Part shown: positions 1 through 5,400 of the stretch, piece after piece
Position numbering within the stretch: the first letter of the stretch is position 1
Layout of the letters: every line of letters starts with the position of its first letter
Assembly: GCA_027451605.1 (NCBI GenBank)
Contig: DAIDJA010000131.1
Span: 1-5,664 of the forward strand
Origin: Acidimicrobiales bacterium
GTDB taxonomy: Bacteria > Actinomycetota > Acidimicrobiia > Acidimicrobiales > JABEUL01
DNA length: 5,664 bases
Direction of reading: 5' to 3'
The notes under the pieces: generated by a model
Database searches by the model: none
What the model was told of the DNA's origin: nothing
Seen by the model: the letters and a program-made list of their open reading frames with translations, nothing else
Translations under genes and position numbers: made by a program

Positions 1-1184
1 ATAGATTCAGGTTGGGGAAGCCTGTGGCAGCTTTTGATGCTACGACAGCCGTAGGGCAAGTCGGGGGAGTGGACGGGCTTACCAGCGTAGTTTCGAGAGT
101 CGATAATCCCGAAGATCAAAAGTCAATGCGCAGGCCCATTCGGGTGGAGACTGCACCACCAAAGTCCAAAACCCCGATTTATGCATCGGCGATTGCCGCC
201 TGCATATTAATTTTTGCCCTTTTGGTATATGTAGGCGGTAGGAATCTGGGCTATTTCGGAGCCCCTCAATCTTTTAATGTCCCTTCGGTGACCAACCTTC
301 CTTTATCGCAAGCCGAACAGGATCTTGCCGCTGTGGGATTGAACTATAAAATTAAGCGATATTACAATGATTCCACTCCGGGAGTTGTCTTTGGGCAGTC
401 ACCGTCCAATTCAAAGGTTTCAAAAGGAGATTTTATCACCCTGGAGGTCAGCAAAGGAGCTCCTACTCAACTTGTCCCGCCTGTCGTTAATAAGCAGCTT
501 GTCGATGCGGAGACGATCCTTCAGAAGGCGGGCTTTAAGGTGACCGCACAGGGTATAGCATCTTCCAATCCGGCCTATCAGGTCATTAGCGAATTTCCAA
601 AACCGGGCAATACCTTAAATACCGGTGACACTGTTACAATTACATATTCCGACCCCAATGCGTCGGTCCTGGTACCGAATCTAATCGGACTTCCTCAGGC
701 TACGGCGGCTTACCAGCTTGGCCAAAAGAATTTGGCCGTAGGAACCATTACTCAGCAACAATCAGCGACTATTCCGCAAGGATCGGTGATTTCAACACAA
801 CCGGGTCCAAACGCGACGGTGGATACGAATACTCCAATAAATTTGGTAATTTCAAGCGGACCCAGTTCAGTGACGATGCCGCTTGTCACCGGCTATACTC
901 AGTCCGGTGCTCTTTCTGAATTGCAGGGAGCACCCTATAACTTTAACGTTACCATTATTGATGTTACGACTTGCAGTACAGATTACGGTGTGGTGGTAAC
1001 CCAGAGCCCGTCCGGGGGAGTGTCGGCTACTCCGGGACAGGCTGTAACTCTACAAGTCGGAGTTGCCCCCGGATCGACGACTACAACTTCAGTTTCATCA
1101 ACGTCGACCTCTTCGCCTACAACAACTTCGCCTACAACAACTACGACCTATGGCGGGGGAAACATATATTGTCCGACGGTATAG
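1..1184 (+). CDS. pknB: PASTA-domain Ser/Thr protein kinase, PknB-like, C-terminal part (5' end outside window)
   Basis: The frame is open to the window edge (first full codon at 3), so this is a 5'-truncated gene; the TTG at 12 is almost certainly internal. Numbering from that TTG: residues 1-53 are a polar, cytoplasmic-type juxtamembrane segment; about 54-76 form a single hydrophobic helix (core ACILIFALLVYV); then come four PASTA domains at about 86-149, 152-215, 217-284 and 286-354, each with the VP/MP start and a late QxP/FPxPG turn. A Ser/Thr/Pro tail ends in YCPTV. Cytoplasmic linker, one helix, then extracellular PASTA repeats is the layout of PknB-type kinases, which sense muropeptides or lipid II and phosphorylate division and cell-wall proteins. 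PASTA penicillin-binding proteins lack such a helix just before PASTA. Convergent trpG and nearby crgA match the pknB locus of Mycobacterium. The kinase domain itself is not visible, so catalytic activity is inferred. Confidence 0.9.
   Translation, partial: RFRLGKPVAAFDATTAVGQVGGVDGLTSVVSRVDNPEDQKSMRRPIRVETAPPKSKTPIYASAIAACILIFALLVYVGGRNLGYFGAPQSFNVPSVTNLPLSQAEQDLAAVGLNYKIKRYYNDSTPGVVFGQSPSNSKVSKGDFITLEVSKGAPTQLVPPVVNKQLVDAETILQKAGFKVTAQGIASSNPAYQVISEFPKPGNTLNTGDTVTITYSDPNASVLVPNLIGLPQATAAYQLGQKNLAVGTITQQQSATIPQGSVISTQPGPNATVDTNTPINLVISSGPSSVTMPLVTGYTQSGALSELQGAPYNFNVTIIDVTTCSTDYGVVVTQSPSGGVSATPGQAVTLQVGVAPGSTTTTSVSSTSTSSPTTTSPTTTTTYGGGNIYCPTV
1111..1141 (+). repeat. 15-nt tandem duplication in the Ser/Thr-rich tail of the kinase
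   Basis: The unit CTTCGCCTACAACAA occurs twice head to tail (1111-1125 and 1126-1140) with one further base of the next unit. It encodes a repeated Ser-Pro-Thr-Thr-Thr block inside the low-complexity extracellular tail that follows the fourth PASTA domain. Its 15-nt length keeps the frame, so copy number could vary without disrupting the gene. Confidence 0.85.
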
Positions 1185-1213
1185 AAATTAGTGCGGATTA
1201 ATGATGTAAGGCC

Positions 1214-1249
1214 AATAATTTCTTGTTAATAAATCGACAAGAAATTATT
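1214..1249. terminator. Perfect 13-bp inverted repeat between convergent pknB and trpG, possible bidirectional terminator
   Basis: The left arm AATAATTTCTTGT (1214-1226) and right arm ACAAGAAATTATT (1237-1249) are exact reverse complements with a 10-nt loop. The element lies 30 nt after the kinase stop and covers the stop and last codons of the opposing trpG gene, the expected place for a shared terminator. There is no long T-run or GC-rich stem base, so it is not a canonical intrinsic terminator. The structure is seen directly; the terminator role is inferred. Confidence 0.45.
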
Positions 1250-1807
1250 AAGGATGGTCATACCTTCAGTGGTGAAAAGTGATTCGGGATGAAACTGCAC
1301 GGAAAAAAGAGGGTATTCATTGTGACAAAGTCCCATTATCAGCCCGTCTTGACTTTCGGCGGTTATTTCAAAACAGGTTGGAAGGGTATTACGATCCACA
1401 ATTAACGAGTGGTATCTGGTCGCCTTAAGCGGAGAGTCAATTTCTGAAAATATCTCTTTGCCGTTATGAATGATTTCAGATACTTTGCCGTGCATTACCT
1501 GCGGCGCCGAAACAATTTTGCCACCGTATAAATATGCGAGGCTTTGATGCCCCAAACAAACCCCGAGAACGGGAATCGACAACTCTTCCCCTAAAACCTT
1601 TATTGCTTTAACGGAGATACCGGCATTTTCGGGTCGACCGGGACCGGGCGAAATTACAACTTTGTCGAAGCTCATATGTTTGAGCTCTTCAACTTCAATG
1701 GCATCGTTTCGGAATACTACTGGATCAGCGCCCAACTCTCCAAGTTCCTGAACGAGGTTATAGGTGAATGAATCATAGTTATCAACTATCAGCACTTTTT
1801 GAGCCAT
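1226..1807 (-). CDS. trpG: Glutamine amidotransferase, component II of anthranilate / aminodeoxychorismate synthase
   Basis: This 193-residue class I glutamine amidotransferase releases ammonia from glutamine for a partner synthase acting on chorismate, giving anthranilate (TrpE, tryptophan) or 4-amino-4-deoxychorismate (PabB, folate). Starting from MAQKVLIVDNYDSFTYNLVQ, visible landmarks are the NYDSFTYN motif, the oxyanion-loop PGPGRP (about 54-59), the nucleophile Cys84 in GVCLGHQ, an HGK motif (106-108), and the catalytic His173 and Glu175 in VQFHPES. All triad residues are present and the length is typical. I chose the ATG at 1807 because the family motif starts right after it; a TTG 33 nt upstream (1840) would add 11 unusual residues. 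Neither start has a clear Shine-Dalgarno. The gene is convergent with the kinase and divergent from crgA, as in Mycobacterium. No TrpE or PabB is in view, so trpG and pabA cannot be separated; one subunit may serve both enzymes. Confidence 0.93.
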   Translation of the reverse strand: MAQKVLIVDNYDSFTYNLVQELGELGADPVVFRNDAIEVEELKHMSFDKVVISPGPGRPENAGISVKAIKVLGEELSIPVLGVCLGHQSLAYLYGGKIVSAPQVMHGKVSEIIHNGKEIFSEIDSPLKATRYHSLIVDRNTLPTCFEITAESQDGLIMGLCHNEYPLFSVQFHPESLFTTEGMTILNNFLSIY

Positions 1808-1868
1808 ATATATAACTTTAGCGGATCGCAAGTTATTCAATTTTTTTAAAGATCGCTAAGTTTGCCAA

Positions 1869-1883
1869 ATTTGAATTTCAAAT
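1869..1883. promoter_or_regulatory. 15-bp palindrome ATTTGAA-T-TTCAAAT, possible operator upstream of trpG
   Basis: Two perfect 7-bp arms surround a single central base, about 62 bp upstream of the trpG start. The symmetry suits a dimeric regulator, but in AT-rich DNA a palindrome of this size can arise by chance. No regulator can be named. Confidence 0.3.
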
Positions 1884-1893
1884 AATTAACTAA

Positions 1894-1924
1894 TTGACAT
1901 AGTATTTAATAAAGAAAGTAATTT
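1894..1924 (+). promoter_or_regulatory. Consensus -35 hexamer TTGACA with a weak -10
   Basis: TTGACA at 1894-1899 is a perfect sigma-70-type -35 element pointing toward crgA. The best -10-like partners are poor: AGTAAT at 17-nt spacing (1917-1922) and TAATTT at 19-nt spacing (1919-1924). It may be a distal crgA promoter or a chance hexamer. Confidence 0.3.
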
Positions 1925-1987
1925 AAAGCCCGGTAACGTCCTTAATTCAGTAAATTGCGAGGTTATCAACAGAATGGACTTAGAATC

Positions 1988-2015
1988 GTTAACTATTGTT
2001 AACCGCAAACTTAAC
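1988..2015 (+). promoter_or_regulatory. Helically phased TTAAC motifs, candidate regulator binding site upstream of crgA
   Basis: GTTAAC occurs at 1988-1993 and 1998-2003, exactly 10 bp apart, and a third TTAAC follows at 2011-2015, 12 bp further on. The pair is GTTAACTATTGTTAAC. Direct repeats spaced about one helical turn are the usual target shape of OmpR/PhoB-family response regulators. The set occupies the place where a -35 element would lie for the adjoining TATACT. The repeat pattern is seen directly; the regulatory role is inferred. Confidence 0.45.
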
Positions 2016-2021
2016 TATACT
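2016..2021 (+). promoter_or_regulatory. Probable -10 element of the crgA promoter
   Basis: TATACT matches the sigma-70-type -10 consensus at five of six positions and lies 38 bp before the crgA start codon, leaving a short leader. No good -35 hexamer is found 16-18 bp upstream; that space is filled by the TTAAC motifs, which would fit an activator-dependent or overlapping-operator promoter. Confidence 0.45.
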
Positions 2022-2059
2022 GTATTTAATAGATAACGAACCACCGGAGAGCTAACTTC

Positions 2060-2374
2060 ATGTCTTCAAAAAATAAAAAATCTACCAAGAAACCGTCATC
2101 AGGAAGAGTCACTCAGGCTCAGGGTAATATAAAAAAGAGTTCCGGTGTTTCCACAATACAGAGCGGTCGTTACACACCTAAGACCCCCAAATCATACGGA
2201 AAGTCTCCGAGGTGGTACGCACCTGTCTGTCTGGCAGTTATCATTTTATCTTTGGCGGCGATAATTGTGAATTATACTGCGAATATATTACCCGGAAGTC
2301 CGAGTAACTGGTATCTTATCGGAGGGGTCATTGGAATGGCCATGGGGCTGATGGCCCTAATGAACTATAAGTAG
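2060..2374 (+). CDS. crgA: Cell division protein CrgA
   Basis: This 104-residue protein has a basic, Lys/Ser/Thr-rich N-terminal half (about 1-51) and two membrane helices: about 52-72 (starting RWYAPVCLAVIIL) and 84-101 (starting WYLIGGVIGMAMG), joined by a short linker NILPGSPSN and ending in MNYK. This two-helix hairpin with a charged cytoplasmic N-terminus, a Trp before each helix and almost no C-terminal tail is the CrgA pattern. CrgA in Mycobacterium and Streptomyces is a small membrane protein at the septum that contacts FtsZ, FtsQ, FtsI and related divisome proteins. The protein is about 10 residues longer than the 93-residue mycobacterial one, all in the N-terminal region. The ATG follows GGAG (2046-2049) with 10-nt spacing. 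Divergent trpG and nearby pknB match the conserved locus. Confidence 0.88.
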   Translation: MSSKNKKSTKKPSSGRVTQAQGNIKKSSGVSTIQSGRYTPKTPKSYGKSPRWYAPVCLAVIILSLAAIIVNYTANILPGSPSNWYLIGGVIGMAMGLMALMNYK

Positions 2375-2473
2375 CTCTGCCCGTAAAGACAGAATTTTAA
2401 ATCGTGTTCATAAATAAATAGTTAGTAACATCCGATATATAAAGATAGGTCTGAAATTTAAAGGAGTACCAGT
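2375..2473. other. Intergenic spacer between crgA and the secreted-protein gene
   Basis: This AT-rich 99-bp gap has a -10-like TATAAA at 2438-2443 with no recognisable -35, and a strong Shine-Dalgarno AAGGAG at 2461-2466, 7 nt before a GTG start at 2474. There is no convincing terminator after crgA, so the downstream gene could be co-transcribed with crgA or have its own promoter. Confidence 0.5.
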
Positions 2474-2566
2474 GTGAGAAAACAAATTTTGCGGGGAACT
2501 CTAATATTATTAATATTGTTGTCGGTTTTTGTTATTAACGGATTAAACCTATCTCCGGCAGTTGCT
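2474..2566 (+). other. Sec signal peptide coding region
   Basis: Codons 1-31 encode a basic N-terminus (MRKQILR), a Leu/Ile/Val-rich core and SPAVA before Ser32, fitting signal peptidase I cleavage after Ala31. There is no Cys in a lipobox, so lipoprotein processing is unlikely. Confidence 0.8.
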
Positions 2567-5269
2567 TCGGGAATTTTGCCGCCAAATAATCCTTCTTCTA
2601 ACGTTTCGCCAAATCCAAATTTTCAAACGGTCTGCAGTTCTACCGGCACACCGGATAACTCTCAAGGTTGCTACTTAACGACTTTAGCGGCCATTGATAA
2701 TGCGATAATAGCCGAGGGGGCTACACCTTTAGACATGCCATCCAACTATATGTCACTCACTTATACACAGCAGTTATTCGTAATTGCCAATGAGGAAAGA
2801 GTAGCGCGCGGGCTGACACCAATGATCGGAACAACTTCTCAATTAGATTCGGCCGCAGCGACCGGCGCCGATGATTCTACGGATCCCACGATTCCTCCGG
2901 GCTATAGCTTTACATATACCGGGTCAAATTGGGCCGGCGGCATGCCTTCTGTTCTGGTAGCCGATTACATGTGGATGTATGAAGACGGTCTGGGTAGTGC
3001 CAATTTGGACTGTACGACTTCTAATACTTCCGGGTGTTGGGGCCACAGAGACAACATCCTTGGGGCCTATGATTGCAATCCGTGTAGTCAAGGCGACGGC
3101 TTTACAACAAATCCGCAACCGATTGGGGGTTATGTATATGCCCCCAGCTATGCCGAAATATTTGTAGGCGACAACTCCGGCACATCACTGTCCTATAATT
3201 TTACTTGGAGTCAGGTTCAATCGAATTTAACGCCGGTCCCGACGATAAGCTCGCTTTCGAGCACAGATTTACAGTCAGGCCATCAAGAGACCGTCTACGG
3301 TGCCAACTTTAGCAACTCTATGGAATTGTTAGTCGGGTCTACGATTGTATCGTCATTTAACTCTGTTTCGTCAGGTCAGCTGAGTTTTACTGTACCTCAG
3401 TTGCCCAATGGAGTTTATGGTGTTCAGGTATTGACACCGGGAGGCCTATCTTCCTTAACCGGTTCGACTCAAATTTCAATCGGACCTATCCCGGCGGCAC
3501 CGACAAATGTTACCGCAGCAGCCGGCAATCAAATGGCGACAGTTTCTTGGACTTCTCCTACAAATTATCAGCAAATTACGGGATATACGGTTAATATATA
3601 TTCTGCCGGGGCTTTGATAAATTCAGACTGGTTAAACGGAACACCGCCCAATAACTACATTACGATAGGCTCACTTACTAACGGGCAAAGCTATTACTTT
3701 AACGTGGTTGCAACCGATCAATACGGTAGCTCGTCGGCTTCTTCAAACTCAAATACCGTTACTCCTAATACTTCAGGAATCCCGGCGATCACTTCTGTAA
3801 CTCCGTCAGTAGGTCCGATTTCCGGCGATACGGCAATAACTATTTTGGGAACAAATTTCACCTCGGTCTCTGCGGTTAATTTCGGCGCCAGTCAGGCAAA
3901 AAGCTACAGTGTAATATCTACCGATGAAATAACTGCGGTCGCCCCGGCTCAAGCTACACCCGGTATTGTTAACGTTTCGGTTGCCAATTTTTCAGGAACA
4001 TCTTCTACGGTCACAGCTGATCAATTCGATTATCTTTCCGGTACCCCGTACTTCCCCTTAACTCCGTTCAGGATAATGGACACCAGATCTTCTGGCGGGT
4101 ATCAATATCAGGGACAGACAATGCAGCCCAATCAGATTGATCCTTTGACGGTAACGGGAACCTTTGGAACGCAAACCGTACCGACTTCGGCTACTGCCGT
4201 AGTACTGAATGTCACTGTTGCAAACGCTCAGTCTACAGGCGGATTTTTAACGGTCTATCCGGCCGGGAACACAGAACCGGGTGTTTCAAATATTAACTGG
4301 AACGCCTCAGATACCAAGGCCACCTTGGTAGTAGTTCAGGTTGGAACCGGCGGTCAAATAGATATCGCAAACAGTCCGATAGGATCCGTCGACGTAATCG
4401 TCGACGTAATGGGTTACTATGGTACGTATACCACCGGATCAGATCAAGGAGGGTTCGTCCCACTTTCTCCCAATAGACTTATAGACACCCGACAAAACAG
4501 CGGATACGAGGCAGCCGGAAGCAGTTTGACCGGAGGGACTACAGGCAATTTTCAAATTACCGGTGTTGGAGATGTTCCTTTTTCGCAAGTTGAAGCGGTG
4601 GTTCTGGAAATAACTGTGACAAACACAACTTCAAACGGCGGATTTTTGACCGTTTGGCCGACAGGTGGGTCTGTACCGCAGGCTTCGGTTTTAAATTGGA
4701 GCAGTGGTCAGACCATTGCGAATCGGGTTGTCGTAGGAGTAAGCCAAAATTCGGGTACTTATGGTCAGATAAGTGTTTATAACGCATTGGGAAATGCTGA
4801 TTTGGTAGTAGACGTCGAAGGATATTTCACTTCAGCGTCGATAAGCCCGGGAACCAATTTGAGCACGGTCGGCTTTTTCAATCCGATTGTTCCGTTTAGG
4901 GTTTGTGATACCAGACTAACTTCAGGCAATCAATGCGCCAATAAGTCCCTGTCGGGAACATCCCAACAGATTAGCGTAACCATTGCAGGACAGTCCTCGG
5001 GGACAAGCTCAGTCCCTTCATTGACGTCGACAACGCCTCCCCTAGCTGTTGTGGCAAACATGACTGCGGCAAATACTACTCAGTGGTCATTTTTGACGGC
5101 TTGGCCCGCAGGGTCTCAGGAACCCAATACTTCGGACTTGAATTGGTCACAGGCCATTTGGGCAACTTCGAACATGGATGAAGTAATTCTCGGAAACGGT
5201 CAAATTACTGTTGCAAATGCATTTGGATCTACCCAAGTAATTGTAGACGTGTTCGGATGGTATTCATAA
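2474..5269 (+). CDS. Large secreted multidomain protein: CAP/SCP-like, IPT/TIG, FN3, IPT/TIG and three C-terminal beta repeats
   Basis: A 931-residue exported protein of unknown specific function. The GTG start is set by AAGGAG 7 nt upstream. A Sec signal peptide (MRK, hydrophobic core about 9-23) has a likely cleavage after AVA at 31. Residues about 98-248 resemble bacterial CAP/SCP domains: NEERVARGLTPM, WAGG, ADYMWMYEDG, GCWGHRDNIL and a closing FTWSQ. Then come IPT/TIG (about 254-337), FN3 (about 339-432; Trp359, Tyr371, Leu401, Tyr408) and a second IPT/TIG (about 437-520; SVTPSVGPISGDTAITILGTNF). Residues 526-650, 661-785 and 801-930 are three copies of one repeat with PFRIMDTR, GGFLTV(Y/W)P, NW and V(I/V)VDVxGY(F/Y) landmarks, similar to C-terminal repeats in many actinobacterial exported enzymes. 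Cysteines come in close pairs (54/66, 180/188, 201/204, 811/821), fitting extracellular disulfides. No sortase motif or membrane anchor is seen, so it is probably released or held non-covalently. An adhesin or matrix role is only inferred. Confidence 0.85.
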   Translation: MRKQILRGTLILLILLSVFVINGLNLSPAVASGILPPNNPSSNVSPNPNFQTVCSSTGTPDNSQGCYLTTLAAIDNAIIAEGATPLDMPSNYMSLTYTQQLFVIANEERVARGLTPMIGTTSQLDSAAATGADDSTDPTIPPGYSFTYTGSNWAGGMPSVLVADYMWMYEDGLGSANLDCTTSNTSGCWGHRDNILGAYDCNPCSQGDGFTTNPQPIGGYVYAPSYAEIFVGDNSGTSLSYNFTWSQVQSNLTPVPTISSLSSTDLQSGHQETVYGANFSNSMELLVGSTIVSSFNSVSSGQLSFTVPQLPNGVYGVQVLTPGGLSSLTGSTQISIGPIPAAPTNVTAAAGNQMATVSWTSPTNYQQITGYTVNIYSAGALINSDWLNGTPPNNYITIGSLTNGQSYYFNVVATDQYGSSSASSNSNTVTPNTSGIPAITSVTPSVGPISGDTAITILGTNFTSVSAVNFGASQAKSYSVISTDEITAVAPAQATPGIVNVSVANFSGTSSTVTADQFDYLSGTPYFPLTPFRIMDTRSSGGYQYQGQTMQPNQIDPLTVTGTFGTQTVPTSATAVVLNVTVANAQSTGGFLTVYPAGNTEPGVSNINWNASDTKATLVVVQVGTGGQIDIANSPIGSVDVIVDVMGYYGTYTTGSDQGGFVPLSPNRLIDTRQNSGYEAAGSSLTGGTTGNFQITGVGDVPFSQVEAVVLEITVTNTTSNGGFLTVWPTGGSVPQASVLNWSSGQTIANRVVVGVSQNSGTYGQISVYNALGNADLVVDVEGYFTSASISPGTNLSTVGFFNPIVPFRVCDTRLTSGNQCANKSLSGTSQQISVTIAGQSSGTSSVPSLTSTTPPLAVVANMTAANTTQWSFLTAWPAGSQEPNTSDLNWSQAIWATSNMDEVILGNGQITVANAFGSTQVIVDVFGWYS
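4049..5263 (+). repeat. Three diverged copies of a ~125-residue protein repeat
   Basis: Copies lie at about 4049-4423, 4454-4828 and 4874-5263. Shared points in order are F-x-P-(L/I)-x-P-x-R-x-x-D-T-R; a VP-x-x-x-x-x-(A/E)VVL-x-(V/I)-T-V segment in the first two copies, degenerate in the third (AVVANMTAANT); GGFLTV(Y/W)P or WSFLTAWPAG; a (I/L)NW strand; and a closing V-(I/V)-VDV-x-G-(Y/W)-(Y/F). Copies 1 and 2 are closest in form. Copy 3 has a longer middle loop and its own cysteine pair (811/821). The DNA copies are well diverged, so this is old domain duplication and not a recent tandem array. Confidence 0.85.
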
Positions 5270-5400
5270 AATGAAAATTCAAACCTGAACAATAGCCTGC
5301 TTATTTCGGTAATGTTTTCTGCCATTATGAACAAACCGGTTTCAATCTCACTCAGTTAAGTTCACGTAAAGGTAATATAACTTTAATAAAATATAAAGAA
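5270..5400. other. Convergent intergenic spacer between the secreted-protein gene and lexA
   Basis: A 131-bp AT-rich spacer between two gene ends. It contains a perfect 10-bp palindrome AAACCGGTTT (5333-5342) and a weak stem TAATG/CATTA (5310-5314 with 5323-5327, 8-nt loop). No GC-rich hairpin with a T-run is visible on either strand, so the termination signals for both genes are not identified. Confidence 0.6.

Larger units (their letters stand above)
1808..2059. other. AT-rich divergent intergenic region between trpG and crgA
   Basis: These 252 bp between divergent genes contain no credible ORF. They must hold the promoter or promoters for crgA, and probably for trpG. Visible elements are a 15-bp palindrome (1869-1883), a consensus TTGACA (1894-1899), two copies of GTATTTAATA (1902-1911 and 2022-2031, exactly 120 bp apart), spaced TTAAC motifs (1988-2015), a TATACT hexamer (2016-2021) and the crgA ribosome binding site (2046-2049). 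In M. tuberculosis a further gene, Rv0012, lies between trpG and crgA; it is absent here. Confidence 0.8.

Noticed and set aside
971..1201. Overlapping 76-codon frame within the kinase 3' end
   Set aside because: Out of frame with the clear PASTA coding sequence, low-complexity product, no ribosome binding site.
1808..1840. Longer trpG with a TTG start at 1840
   Set aside because: It adds 11 residues not typical of the family and has no Shine-Dalgarno; the ATG at 1807 begins right at the conserved motif.
1963..1971. TTATCAACA, one mismatch from the DnaA box TTATCCACA
   Set aside because: It is a single copy with no cluster of further boxes nearby; not enough to suggest an origin, even though this locus often lies near oriC in Actinobacteria.
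2376..2398. Short stem TCTG/CAGA followed by ATTTT just after crgA, as a terminator
   Set aside because: Only 4 bp of stem with a 10-nt loop; too weak to call.
2924..3167. Small frames on both strands inside the CAP-like domain region
   Set aside because: They overlap a well-supported domain in another frame and encode no recognisable protein.
4387..4410. 12-bp tandem duplication CGTCGACGTAAT inside the secreted-protein gene
   Set aside because: The matching protein segment has the same length in all three repeats, so it is a chance result of alternating Val-Asp codons and not an insertion.
4557..4787. Reverse-strand 76-codon frame within the second C-terminal repeat
   Set aside because: Shadow of the repeat-coding frame; no start signal or family resemblance.
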